Below are positions 10,370 to 21,830 of a DNA stretch of 64,000 nt, piece after piece. This DNA comes from Pinus tabuliformis (Eukaryota > Streptophyta > Pinopsida > Pinales > Pinaceae), in contig CM062804.1 of the NCBI GenBank assembly GCA_031772625.1, positions 276,613,174 through 276,677,173 on the forward strand, in the 5' to 3' direction. The position numbers were made by a program, and so were the translations under genes. Position 1 is the first letter of the stretch; every line of letters begins with the position of its first letter. The notes under the pieces were generated by a model that had not been told where the DNA came from, ran no database searches, and saw nothing but the letters and a program-made list of their open reading frames with translations.

Positions 10370-11269
10370 TGTTGGCTTGATGGGGCCTGACACAGGTTCG
10401 GAGTCATTTAGCCAAACAAATTCCTACACTACTCGCCCTTTCAGCATTAGCCGTCGGGGCGTGGACTGAACTCTCACCCGAAGTAGTATGGGGGGATGTT
10501 GGAACCAAGTTTCTACACCCTCGAGATGTTTGAGGTGTCGACTTAATCCAACAGTGCCTACCTTCGCGCAGGTCACTTCGCGCATTGTGCTGACCTGCAA
10601 GACCTTCGCAATATGTTATAATCACCTTCACATAGCCCTAACTAGGGGTTGAGGTGCTTTCGCGCTACTATGGCAGTGATCTGTGCTATTTCCCCAAACT
10701 ATACCACAGATCTTACTTACCTTCTTAAATATCTTAGTTAACCTCGCGTACATAGATACTTTATCTCAAATTCACTTAATTAACACAGTCACATACGTTT
10801 ACGCATCATATAAACAATAGAAATGCAATTCATACCCAATACATTCAATGCAGAAAACAAGAAATAAATACACAGGAATGGTATAAAACTTCTCTTTATT
10901 AATGCTTCCAACTGTTACAAACTTGACTCGCTCTGCGCACTCAGCTATAGGGGTCCACGTACTCAGCTGTGGACTACTAGGCCACTGTGCACTTAGCTAC
11001 AGAGCCTTCTCTTACTCTACAACCCAAACTAGCCTTGACGCTCTAGATAAAACTAAACTCTTCATCCATAGATTTTTCTTATTTTTTCCATTATTTTTCT
11101 ATAGTTGACATTACATTACAAAATTAAGGGTGGAAAACCCTATGAATCATTTACAAGCTACGCACTCCGTGCCCACAAAATCCAGAGTCTTTACATCAAA
11201 GTTACAATTTGTGACCAAAATCTAGGCTCTAAGCGCTAAAACCTCCCTTGGGGGATCTCGCGCCCAACA
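10370..11269 (-). repeat. 3' LTR of gypsy G1
   Basis: Begins TGTTGG and ends CCAACA, a perfect 6-bp terminal inverted repeat, and is 900 bp long. The boundary at 10370 is where LINE sequence stops matching the intact LINE at 38220. The boundary at 11269 is the CCAACA best placed next to a G-rich tract on the minus strand (TTGGGGGCT), a plausible polypurine tract. A second CCAACA ten bases on makes the inner edge uncertain. G2 has the same LTR at 53905-54802. Confidence 0.78.
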
Positions 11270-11304
11270 AGCCCCCAACACAAATATCGTGACTCACCCT
11301 CAAG

Positions 11305-14182
11305 TCACTCTATCGGTGCAGATATCTTTGCGTGAAGACCTACCAATTCTGCTCGGACCACTGCAAGATCGACAATGCACTCAACGGCTTCCTGTTGCAC
11401 TTCCTGGATGCATTGTTCAGAAACCACTGTAACTGAACTACTTCCCTGAATCTGTTCCTATGTGCCCTGCATCTGTGTGAGATTTGCTTCAATAGCGGCT
11501 GTAATGATGAATGCCTCATCAATCCATGGATGTACCCGTGCCTTCAGAATGGCTTCCTTGTGTCGAGAAAAATCCACCTACTCCTTGAGCGGTTTTTCCT
11601 TCTGCATCCGCGCGAGCCTTCGTGTAAGGGAAACTATCTACACGGTCCCTTTTATCTCATCATATTTCTGTTGTAGCTTGTGCGCCTTTGTTTCTAAGTG
11701 CTGTATGTTCGAGTCTTCCTGTAGAATGGTGAGAACCTTGAATGACTCTTTAAATAGCCTGGTTTAGTCTTTCACTATGTTGTTGACCTCTACTATGGCA
11801 GTTGTAATTGCGCTGGCAGTCTGTTCCTTAACCTCCGGTAGCGTTGAAGGCTATGCCTTCAATTGTAGTTTGGTTAACTAAAGGTTTAGCTCCAGCTAAA
11901 CCTTGGCCATCTCTTCCTTAGCCTTGAGCACCCCTGCTACTAGTTTCCAGATGTGCGCCTCTGCTAGTTCCTCTGCTTGGATGGCTAGCTCTAGGACCAT
12001 CTGCCAAGCTTCGTTGACCACCTGCATAATCTATCGGTTCTACGCCACTACCTCGCCATGCTGCAGGCTCAACCGTTCGATGTTGATGCAATTCTCGCTC
12101 ATGACCTCGAGCACGTGACCCTTCCTGGATCGCAGTTCTGCAGTAACTCCCTCCTACAAAACATAGAGCATCTCCCGGAGTGCAACCATGTTTATCCTGA
12201 TCCCCTTTAATTGGTTGACTATAGGCCTGTTAGCCTCATTTTCTATCACAAGTGCTCCCTCTGGTAGTACTATGGTGTTGGTCATTCGGATGCGCAACAT
12301 TTCCTTTGTCGCTGCCATTCCTAGTGTGAGGTTGGTTGACATAGTACCAGCCTATGGAGTGTGCACTTGCAACTCCTATATCTGCACTCGAAGGGCCCCG
12401 AACACCATCTGGTGTTCCTCCGCAAACTACTGGAGGGCCTCTGCGGTGACGTCCCTCACCGTCTCCCTAGTGTCATGTAGATCCCCCTCAGTGAGGGTGA
12501 TTGGGTCGAAAGAAGTCTTTGAGGCCTTCGAATTCTTCTGCAACCCTACCTGCTTTCTTGGGCAATGTTGTTTCAACTGCGTGGACACTGTCTGTGGTTC
12601 CGTGCCACCTTCCTCTAGATCTGTTTCCTATTCGAGTGAAGGCTAATTCTAGCCTTTGCAGTCCTTCTCTACTACCTTCCACTGCTCTTTCGCCGCCTTC
12701 GCAGCATTGCGCACCTCTTGCACCTTGGTTGCTGCTACTTCGTTGCTTCTCTTCTCTGCCAACTGTGCCATCTACAGTTTTTCCTCCTCCTTTTTCCTCT
12801 GTGCAACATACTTCTCTACTTCCACCGTAGAGCTAGCTGGAGCGCACCACTATGGCGGCCACAAATTAAGGATAGTGAATATGACATCGTTTGTCACTAG
12901 ATAAGGTAGCTCCTTCTGTGGCTTCATGGGGTCCTTCCTCGCCCTAATGTACATGTGCTGAAAGTCTACCTTGAACTCCGCGAAGCTCTGCAGACTGTTA
13001 TAAACTGTGGGTGATAATCGTGGCTTGCCGTGGCATGCGGTTAATCCCTATTCTGATGTTCATCTCCATGAACACCTTGAATATCTTGCTGTCTTTGATC
13101 CTCTGTGCATCTCTGGTTTCCCACAACGAAGCGTACTTCGATGCCTTTGGAAGATCCTATGCAATCACTGTGAACTGGCTATCCTCAGGAAATTCCCAAG
13201 CCACCAGCACTATGGATAGTAGAAGCCATGCATAGTGGAAAGTTTTCCACTACTTGTGTACCTCGTGACAGTGCTCTAGGGACTCTCTGCATAGGTAGTC
13301 TGCCTAGTTAAACTGGACCCCTTCTGCACATTGCATGATAAGCGCAACCACTGGTGCGGGCAACTCATTTGTGTGGCACTTCCGCATAACATTCCCAGCT
13401 AGTATCTATGTCGTGACTTTGACCACCGCATTGTTGATGCTGAAGATTGTGTACCCTCTTTTCTTCTTCTCCATCTTCAACTTTTTCTTCATGGCCTTTG
13501 TGATGACCAAATCATCACTTTTACCCTTTGAGATATTCGTTGGATCCTCGCCTTTGCAAGGGATCTGGGTAATTCTGTGAATCAGATGATCTGTGATGGG
13601 GATGGGCTCCTCCAGCCATAAACACCCATCATGCACCAGGCAGAGCAGCTGCCTGATGAACAAAATAGTCACTCGGGCACGATGGTAATGTGGCACCCAG
13701 AGCATGTTTAGCAATCCTGCTTTATTTACACCTCACAACCACTGGAACGGCTCCAACTCTATAACTCTCGGTGGTGTGTTTTTGCTTTGGCGCATGAGCT
13801 GTATGCCTGCCAAATGTGGGAATTTTTCGTGCTCTGCGATATCCCAGTCCTCAAATTTTAATACCGATACTCGCCCTAAGTGTGCTCCGTAAAAAATGGT
13901 GTCATCAGGGAGTAGCGAGGTCTGCAGAGAGCTCTTGCTCTCATATAGGTCCTTGGGCACCCTTTCTTTCCCGTTCTGTGGAGGAACATACACGGGAAAC
14001 CTGGTCAGAGGGTCCACACCATGGGTTTCCACCTCCATCTCTACGTCATCTTCCTCCTCTACCAAGATTTCTTCAAAGTCTTCCTCCTCCTCACCGGCTT
14101 CCAAATTGATCGCCTTCCCCTTTTCTTCCATGGTGAGCATCGTTCTTAATGGATTCCTGGGGGACACGCACACCGGTACCAT
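11305..14182 (-). pseudogene. Gypsy extra ORF3b: acidic then coiled-coil protein
   Basis: This open region lies between integrase and the 3' LTR on the same strand as pol, roughly 950 codons. From ATG 14182 it shows an Asp/Glu-rich stretch (EEEEDFEEILVEEEDD), then a globular-looking part with IPITDHLIHRI and KKKLKMEKKK, then long Ala/Glu/Lys/Gln-rich coiled coil (AQLAEKRSNEVAATKVQEV). It stops at 11305-11307, 35 bases before the LTR. In G2 one frame persists from 57704 to about 54890, interrupted only by stops, which shows real coding ancestry. An 8-base insertion near 13027 shifts the frame here. No signal peptide or membrane segment is seen, so env is not supported. I do not recognise the family. 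Confidence 0.7.
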
Positions 14183-14640
14183 AGGCTGCTTGCCTTTTTG
14201 GGTCTCAACGTGCGTGGCGATTTAGGGATTTCTGCAACTATACTGACACTTTCTAGGGCTTCACCTACCTTCAAGGCTTGTGTGGTCTCCTCAGTGGTCA
14301 TTGCTCTAGTATCCATGGCTTCCTTAGGCATTTCCATACTACTATTCCATAATTCTCTCAATGGCTCGGGTAAGTGCTTAAACAATGCCTTCGACTTCAA
14401 AAGATCAAACAAATCTGGGTTCATGAATCTTTGGGTGTGCAACAACTCAATTCTCAAATGGCCAAGTGTTGTTTGTTGGGCATCCCTTTGCAATTTATAG
14501 CACCTTCTGAATTTGGATTTGACTGTTCCCCCCATTTTCGGTCCATTAATGCTCCCTTGGCGGTAGATTTTCCCAAATCTAGCCCATAATGTTCACCTTA
14601 AATGCTTGCCGCCTGCTCCATTTGGTCTTAAACCAAGCAT
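14146..14640 (-). pseudogene. Gypsy extra ORF3a, ~165 codons
   Basis: Follows the integrase on the minus strand. The frame begins at ATG 14638-14640, has one TGA at codon 16 (also in G2), and is then open to the stop at 14146. It contains KFRRCYKLQR, LRIELLHTQRF and LFKHLPEPLRELW. It overlaps the start of ORF3b by 37 bases in another frame, and the same arrangement occurs in G2 (57668-58162). Either an old frameshift split one ORF, or two overlapping ORFs exist. No domain was recognised. Confidence 0.6.
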
Positions 14641-16110
14641 CACATCGTGAATAGTGACTGTAACGACCACTTTCCAGCCAACCCGCGGGGTAGCGCAGCT
14701 ACCCCACGCTATCGCAGACCTTGTGACACTTCGCTACTGTGTGTTCCTGTCATCACGCAGTTCCCAGGTAGAGTAGTTTATAGTCCTGCGCCTCCTTTCA
14801 GCTGCCTGGAGCACTAAGATTGTGCTTCCTATGGCTAGTCAGATGGCTAAGCCACATGTGTATAGCTTCAAATGACTGTCATTAACTTTTTTTGGGAAGA
14901 GTTCTCCATTTAACTTTACCAACTGCACTGCGCCAACATCTATGATTTCCTTAATAACATATGGTCCCAGCCAATGCATTCTGAGTTTCCCCAAGAATTG
15001 ATCAAAATTACTATCATATAGAAACACCAAATCATTTGCCTTGAAGGTGCGTAACTTAATATGTTGATCATGCCAGACCTTTTCGTGCTACTTTTGTACC
15101 TGCTGGTGAAATCCAACCAAAAGCTGTTCTTCTTTGAGCTCCTCCAACTACATGAGCCTCTCCTCTAGGTTTCCACGGTCCATCATACCTGTGAGCGCCA
15201 CTATGCGCAGACTAGGTATGATGTACTCCATAGGCATTACAGCTTCCACTCCATAAACAAGCAAGAAAGGTGTCTGTCCCGTTAGTTTGTTTTATGTCAT
15301 CCTATAAGCCCATAATACTGCGGGTACGTATAGGTCCCAATCAATTTGCTGCGCATTGCATACCTTGGTCAGCGTAGTCTCCAGTGCTTTGTTAAATGCT
15401 TCTACTGTCCCATTAGCTTGTAGGTGATACGGTGTGCCTTTCTAATGATACTGCGATCGCTCATCAAGATCTTCGTACATCCAAATCATGTCAATACATG
15501 TTCAAACAGAAACTTTGTGGCCGTTCCGGCCATGCAATATTTTACCGGCTACGCTTTTTCCCAACAAGTTAGGTACTCTGTCATAGTGATAATATATCTT
15601 GCGTTTGTCTTTCCCTGAGGTTTAATAGGTCCTACAAAGTCCATCACCCACTTTTCAAAAGGCTGCAACGTCATTTGTGGATTCAAAGCATCTCATCCCT
15701 CTGCGATGGTTTACCCATTCTTTGACATAAATCACAGGTCTTGCAATGTGCTTTTGAATATTGATGAAGTGTTAGCCACCACAACCCTACATGGAGAATC
15801 TTTCGCGCGGTCGCTCTCCCTACAAAATGTCATCTTGCAGTGCCCCCATGAGCATCTGTGAGGATATTGCTTCATTCAAATTCAGGTACATACCTTCATA
15901 GTATCTCATCATTCGCCATCTTATATATGTGCCCCACAATGACAGAGAAATATGTCGTGCGCACCACTATTTCCTTCTTTTGCTGGATAGAGTACCCTTT
16001 CAGTGCAGTTCCATTCGTGAGAAAGTGAATTATATCTTCAAAATGTCCATCCGCTATGTGCACACCAAAGAGTTGTGCGTCAGGTAATCCTTACTCCAGA
16101 TTAGTAGGTT
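14641..16110 (-). pseudogene. Gypsy integrase, decayed
   Basis: The C-terminal part at 14839-15030 has KLRMHWLGPYVIKEI, the GPY/F module of gypsy integrases. Upstream, the core and zinc-binding regions are broken by stops and by a ~62-bp deletion near 15440 relative to G2. The zinc-binding Cys/His cluster is better preserved in G2 at 59230-59300. The enzyme would insert the element DNA into the genome. Confidence 0.8.
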
Positions 16111-16229
16111 CCTCTACTGTCTCAATGCACAACAGGTGATCTGGTCCCACGCTTAATCATCCACGATTCAAAACAACCTCAAAATAATATTCTTGGAACA
16201 ATAAAAGCCATATGCATATGCGCCTCCCA

Positions 16230-16617
16230 ACACAGGCTTATTGACCAAGTATTTCAATGCAGAATGATTTGTATACATCTTGAAGTGTCCGCCTAGAAAG
16301 TAGTGTCAATACTCCTGGAGCGCATACACCATAGCTAGTCCCTCACATTTAATGGTGTAATAATTCCTTTTTGCTTTAGATAATCTGGGACTAGTGAATG
16401 TGATAAGGTGATCCAAGCCTTCTCCACCCTCTTGTGTTAGTACTTCCCCCAAAGCTATGCTCGATGCGTCAAGATGGACATGAAAATCTTTCTTCGAGTT
16501 TGGGAAGACCAGAATCGATGCAGTGACCATCTTTTCTTTCAATACATCCAGGCTTTCCTTAGAGTCATCGTTCCAACAGAACCTGATATCCTTTTTCAAT
16601 AGCTTTTCCATTGGCAT
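16230..16617 (-). pseudogene. Gypsy RNase H domain
   Basis: The antisense translation has LDASSIALG and CEGLAMVYAL, matching the RNase H that follows RT in Ty3/gypsy polyproteins. It begins with MEKLLKKDI, the usual connection from the RT thumb. A frame break at 16306 ends the clean part. Confidence 0.88.
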
Positions 16618-16639
16618 GATGATCTAGGCATAGCTTTTG

Positions 16640-17360
16640 ATGAACTTCTTGTAGTACCTCGTATGCCCTAGAGTAGCATGCAGCTGTTTCACACTCTACG
16701 GAACTTGCAAATTCAAAATCAATTTGACTTTCACGGGGTCTACCATCAACCCTTGTCTACAAACCACATGCCCCAATAGGCTCCCAAAAGGAACGAGGAA
16801 CATACACTTTTTGAGGTTGAGCATGATTTGGCATCTTCGACATGTATCCACCATCAAGCACAGGTTTGCTACATGGCACCTAACCAGCCCAAATACAGTC
16901 GAATCATCAAAATAGACCTCCAAGAACTTATGAATATATTCCCTGAATGTCATGACAATTATGCGTAAAAAGATAGCAAGGGCATCCTTCAATCCAAATG
17001 GCATGAAAATATATTGAAAGCAACCCCACTCAGTCATGAAGGTTGTCTTGCTCCTATCTTTTGGCACGATTTTGATCTGGTGGTACCTTGAGAACCCATC
17101 AGTGAAAGAATATGCTTCCTAACCACCTATGTTGTCCAACACCTCATGTATGAATGGAGTTGGGAATGGATCATGTACACACGCGTTGTTCAACTTTCTA
17201 AGATCCACGTATATTCTTATTCCTTCTAGCTGCTTCTTCTTTTGTACCACCATCGGGCTTACCCAATCAGATTCCTCCATGGGCTCGATGATGCCTGCCG
17301 CAAGCATCTTGTCTAGTTCTACATGAACCTTCTCCTTGTATTTTGAATTTAAGTGATACA
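16640..17360 (-). pseudogene. Gypsy reverse transcriptase
   Basis: In element order: AGIIEPMEESDWVSPMVV and VDLRKLNNACVHDPFP (17119-17307), MPFGLKDALAIF, then the catalytic YFDDSTVF (16696-17067). Stops separate the segments, and gaps are small. The usual palm order is complete, so the lineage is clear although the gene is dead. Confidence 0.92.
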
Positions 17361-17364
17361 GCCT

Positions 17365-18074
17365 CTACTTAACTGACTTCATGTCGGGTTTTAACGTGAT
17401 CTTCATTACCCCTAAATATCTTATTATTCCCTTCAAATCCATAAACTTGGTCGAGAATAGGTCATGATATTTGTGGAGTAATTCAACGACCTTATCCACT
17501 GTCGGGCCATCCCAATAGTCTCTAATATTTGGAATTTTAGGTTCCACCTCCGTATCAATATTCACCTGCTTAGTCTTCACCAGCGTGGATATGTCAAGGT
17601 TCTCAATCTATGGTGCCTGAACCTCGTGGTGGCCTTCAGTTTCAGAATGTTAATTTTCCACGGATATTTGTCCTCTTCTTCAACAATTACATTATCATAT
17701 TCCAGCACGCACTTCAACTGAGTAGCCCATTCAGGCTGAATCGATTCTACTGGCTCATGTGGTATCCTAAAGATGGCTTCTTTTACCTCTTGTAACGCTT
17801 CATCAATACTGTCCCACTCATCCTCAAAACTGAAGGTCATCACGAACCCTTCACGTAGAACATGCCATTCACCTGTCCCATGCTGGAGCTCTATTTCTAT
17901 ATACCAGTTCATTAGTAAAACATCCAAAGTATGATAGAACATGTGTACCCACTCAGGCTGTGGCTTCTCCCCATAAGCTTGCGCCCATTTGGCCAGATGT
18001 GTGCACGGATCATTCTGCCCATTGTACATATCTGTCAGTTGCACTCTAGGCTTCCCAAATCGTAAGAACATCAT
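17365..18074 (-). pseudogene. Gag-like module between protease and RT
   Basis: The antisense 17577-18074 has FGKPRVQLTDMYNGQNDP, THLAKWAQAYGEKPQPEW and FVMTFSFEDEWDSIDEAL. The pattern of conserved Trp residues and a terminal Phe-rich helix resembles the retrotransposon gag (PF03732-type) fold. A separate gag is present in G2 further upstream (63563-63763), so this module would be a second copy placed after the protease. The remainder, 17365-17580, is a linker leading into RT. The assignment is by pattern only. Confidence 0.55.
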
Positions 18075-18179
18075 TCCCCTACACTCGCACTAGTCGTCAA
18101 AGCTCCCTTTGTGCGTACCCCACCACCTCGTGGGCGTAGCACACAGTAGCCAATCCAAGGCATGGAAGCATTGCTTTTC

Positions 18180-18990
18180 CTACACCTCCTTTTTGAATTT
18201 ATTCAAGAAGTTGTCTATCTCACTTAGGCCGTCATAAGTAGGCAGGTCTCTTACTTCTGTTGATACACAACGCATCGACCTTGTCATCATATTACAATTC
18301 AGTGTAGTTACCTCATGTAACCAATTTTTCCATCGCTCGGTCTCCTCATCTGAATCCGACATATAGGAGATTTCGTGCTACCATGCAATCCGCCCATCCG
18401 TAGTGGGATTCACCCTGTCCTGGTTTTGCATTGTTACCTTATAGATGCAGTCCAAATCATCATCACTTTCATAATCGCGCACTCGCTTTGTATAGCATGA
18501 TCCTTCTGCAGGGCCCACGGGTATAACTATGTGTAGTGACTTCTTCTCAAAAATCATCTTGTGCTTCTTCAGATTAATCACCCTGTTCATGCCCATGGCC
18601 CAATAAATTCCTAGTAGCGTGGGGTAGGGATTGCTATCATCAACAATCTCTATCACTTCAAAGTCTACTAGCACACTCGCTCCCTCAATGTCCACGATTA
18701 TGCCCTATAATCGCCCCATGGGTATTATTTTCTGTTGGTTCACCATTCATAGTTGAATAGGAGACCATTGCAGCGTAGTTCTCCCCATTCGCTCCCATGT
18801 CTGATTCAACAGAACTTTTCCATCCGACCCTAAATCCAGAATTACTTGGTCCATTTCATATTCTCCAATTTTCGCGGTTAGTCTCATTTCTCTTCCCATT
18901 CTTGTCTTATGTTTTCCGATCTTTTGGACTAAATGCGGTTCTCCTAGCATGGTCCTAGTGCATCTGTTAATGAGTTCTTGTAACCCTTTT
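18180..18990 (-). pseudogene. Gypsy aspartic protease and linker
   Basis: The antisense 18747-18990 shows EYEMDQVILDLGSDGKVLL, a retropepsin active site with DLGS in place of the usual D-T/S-G. It continues through LLGIYWAMGMNRVINLKKHK (18378-18695), where G2 has GIDWA, then DLPTYDGL (18180-18362). Homology to G2 ends at 18990, inside the region upstream of the protease. Confidence 0.8.
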
Positions 18991-19467
18991 ATTGAATAAC
19001 AACACACATCAATAACATCAATAGTTCTAAATATAAAAGAAACGCAAACTCAACACATAAAACCCACGATAAACATCAATACGAGCGTGCACAAAGAGAC
19101 CCAAGTATTTATGGTGGAAATTGCCAAGGGGAGAAAACCACCCTGCTATTGTTGCACTGCTTTGAATATTTTATGATTGAAATAAATATTTTATCTTTTA
19201 GTTGGCCTCCAACAACAAGGAGCCACCACCCCTATAATAATTTAGCTGGCCACCATCAACAAGAAGCCATCACCCCTTTCACAATTTAGTTGGCCACCAT
19301 CAACAAAGAGCCACTACCCCTGTAACAATTTAGTTGGCCACCACCAAGAATGAGCCACTAGCCTTGTAACTCTCTTAGGCCACTTTTCAATATATTTCAA
19401 ACTAGAACCCAATCATCAAAGAAACTCTCTTTGTATCACAACCTCAACAAATTAGTAGCAAGAAATC
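18991..19467. other. Spacer between gypsy G1 and WOX copy 2
   Basis: Sequence unrelated to G2 begins abruptly at 18991. No gene is seen. It holds the 44-bp repeats at 19198-19373. The right edge is set only by where homology to base 1 of the window begins, so it probably belongs to the duplicated unit. Confidence 0.6.
19198..19373. repeat. 44-bp tandem repeat, four degenerate units
   Basis: Units start at 19198, 19242, 19286 and 19330, each with TTAGNTGGCC followed by CACC and AACAA motifs. A fifth, very degenerate unit may follow. No function is evident. Confidence 0.88.
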
Positions 19468-20503
19468 TCCATAGCAAGTCCTCTCCCTCGATCACACAAT
19501 CCACTGCAGCTTCTCCTCAACTACGATCACTGATACTTGTATACAATACTTCCTAGGACCTGCACAACAAGCTCTGATTTGCTTTAGATATTCAATATGC
19601 TCCTACAACCATACTACATCTCTCCCAATGCCCTCTCGATGGGCCTCCCTCTTAATGGATCCAACCACAACTCCTCAAGGTATTCTCATATATATGATTT
19701 TTTCTTCTCAAACTTTCAACTTTAGGCACCTTCAAGACGAATAGAAAACCTTCTCGGACAATTAGATCATTTACCATGAGCAAATACCATAGTAGACACC
19801 CAAAGAATTAACCATAAAGCACACAAATTCTAGGAAAATCCACCCACAGGGACTAACACAGGTCCTACCTTCGGGAAGTGCATTATAACGCATCCTCGTA
19901 CACTACTTATATGTGTTATAATGCATGGATTCTTTAGGTAACCTTTTTTACCTTGATTTAACTTCATTTTTGATGCCTTCTCTGATCAATTTGCCACTCA
20001 GCTTCAGGGTATGGAAATGCAACTTTGAGACATTGTTCCAAACATAGGAGACCATACATTAGACTTGTACAATCGTAGAAATGATTGTTACAAAGATGAA
20101 CACCGCTAAGCATTGGTTGACATCAATGACAACACTAGAACGCGAACAAAATATTTAGCGTCAAGTTAGTGTGTGATGCTTAACTAGACTAATATCTAAA
20201 AATGGAGTATATTTTCAATTGAATAGTCATATAGTCCAATATGAATTAACTTTACGGAGTAATGATGAACTCGGTGATAAGCATTGAGATAAACAATTTT
20301 ACATCAATAAATTTGAATGCTTAATTAATTATGGAAAATAAAATCTCTCTATAGAAAATCATTATTAAATCCACTTGTTACCTTATAAAACAACCTCTTA
20401 TCTTATATAAAAGCCAAAACAGTTTTTTCCTGTATCATCAATAACATGTAAAATTTAAAAATACTAGTAGCTCACCATTAAATAAGTGAAAGGAGAGTAA
20501 ATA

Positions 20504-20507
<4 letters not shown>

Positions 20508-20552
<45 letters not shown>
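20508..20552. repeat. (AT)n microsatellite
   Basis: About 45 bases of AT, against 25 in the paralogous tract at 1047-1071. Confidence 0.95.
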
Positions 20553-20556
<4 letters not shown>

Positions 20557-21412
20557 TAAACCATTAGATATTAAATATTAAAAGAAAAATCTATTAATGA
20601 AATAAGATCTCTATATATATGATTAATGTTAAAATATTTTAATCAACATGGTTTTTTTAATTATTAATATTTTCTTAATATTAAATGTCACCTTCATTTT
20701 AAAAAGAACAAATCCACATTTTTCTCTATATATATCATTAAACTCAAAACCTAAACCTTTTAATGGACATATTTATAACCTACGTTAAACTTATTTTTTT
20801 ATTGTTATTAATATTATATATCACTTTCATATTAATATATTTTAATATTACAGGTTAACTATTAAAATTTCTTAAAATATTACATGTTAAATGAAATAAA
20901 TATTACATATTAATTTATGACTAGGATATTTTTGTAATCCATATTAAATATTTTTTAATTATTTCCTAATATTGTATATCACTTTTATATTAAAACGAAA
21001 TTTCAAAACATTTAATTTTTTTTTTAATTTAAATTACTTAATTTTTTTAATAATTTTAATATAAAATTACAAAATTTAATATGAACACTAAAATATTTTA
21101 TTTATATTTAAGAATAAAATATATTACTATTATTAATATATTTTTATTTTAAATATTACATATCAAATAAACATAAAATAAATTACATATCATATGATTA
21201 TACTTAAATTATTCCATATCAAGTAGGTAAAAAAAACATAACCGAGTCTTATTTCCTTTCCTGAACCGACAAAACGTAATTCTTATTTGCCTCGCTTCCC
21301 TTTCCGTAACATAATCGACTTAAATAATGTATTTACATCCAATTTTAGTTTCCGATCCACGGTTTTACATATTCCAACACGTGTGGCTTTACGCAATATC
21401 ATTTAATGGCTT

Positions 21413-21830
21413 TTCCTTATGATACGAAATTGTGATAGATAACCCGGATGCCATTGAATGCCGGTAATTATGGAAGCTTAGTCTTCCATCGCCCTCTCCC
21501 ATGCGTGCAAACACTATTTAGGCAAAGTCAACGTCATCCTTGTTTCCAATCAACATCATGCGATCCTTTTTCCCAATAGACACTTGAAATTTGTTGTATT
21601 TTTTCGTTTGAGTTAGCTATGACACTTGAAATTTGTTGTATTTTTTCGTTTGGTATTCGTTTTCTGTGAAGTAGGGTTTCCTGGTTGCCCAGTTAAAGTT
21701 GCAGGTATTGCGCCATAGCTGAACGCGGCCTTCGCCACAGACAGAAAGAATAACACCTAAATTTCACCGCAGCAAGACAGATCTGTATTACTCGCCACGC
21801 CACGCCACCTCTCCAGAATCAGTAGGTTCC
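21413..21830 (+). promoter_or_regulatory. WOX copy 2 proximal upstream region / 5' leader
   Basis: Conserved with 2162-2582. It lacks the MITE and the 32-bp duplication of copy 1 but has its own 42-bp tandem duplication, with CACTTGAAATTTGTTG at 21581 and 21623, which replaces the ACGCGTTC segment. No core promoter element can be assigned. Confidence 0.45.

Larger units (their letters stand above)
10370..18990 (-). mobile_element. Ty3/gypsy element G1 (Athila-like), 5'-truncated
   Basis: The minus-strand order from 18990 down is protease, gag-like module, RT, RNase H, integrase, two extra ORFs, then the 3' LTR. Protease-RT-RH-IN order is Ty3/gypsy. The DLGS protease and extra ORFs in the env position suggest the Athila side, an inference. 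Homology with G2 stops at 18990/62499, so gag and the 5' LTR are lost here. Frames carry many stops, mostly TAG. Confidence 0.9.

Noticed and set aside
13007..13235. Plus-strand ORFs opposite the gypsy extra ORF
   Set aside because: Not conserved in frame with G2; the opposite strand holds the long shared frame.
11305..14182. Env-like gene
   Set aside because: The position fits, but no signal peptide, transmembrane segment or furin-like site was seen. The protein is acidic and coiled coil, so env is not claimed.
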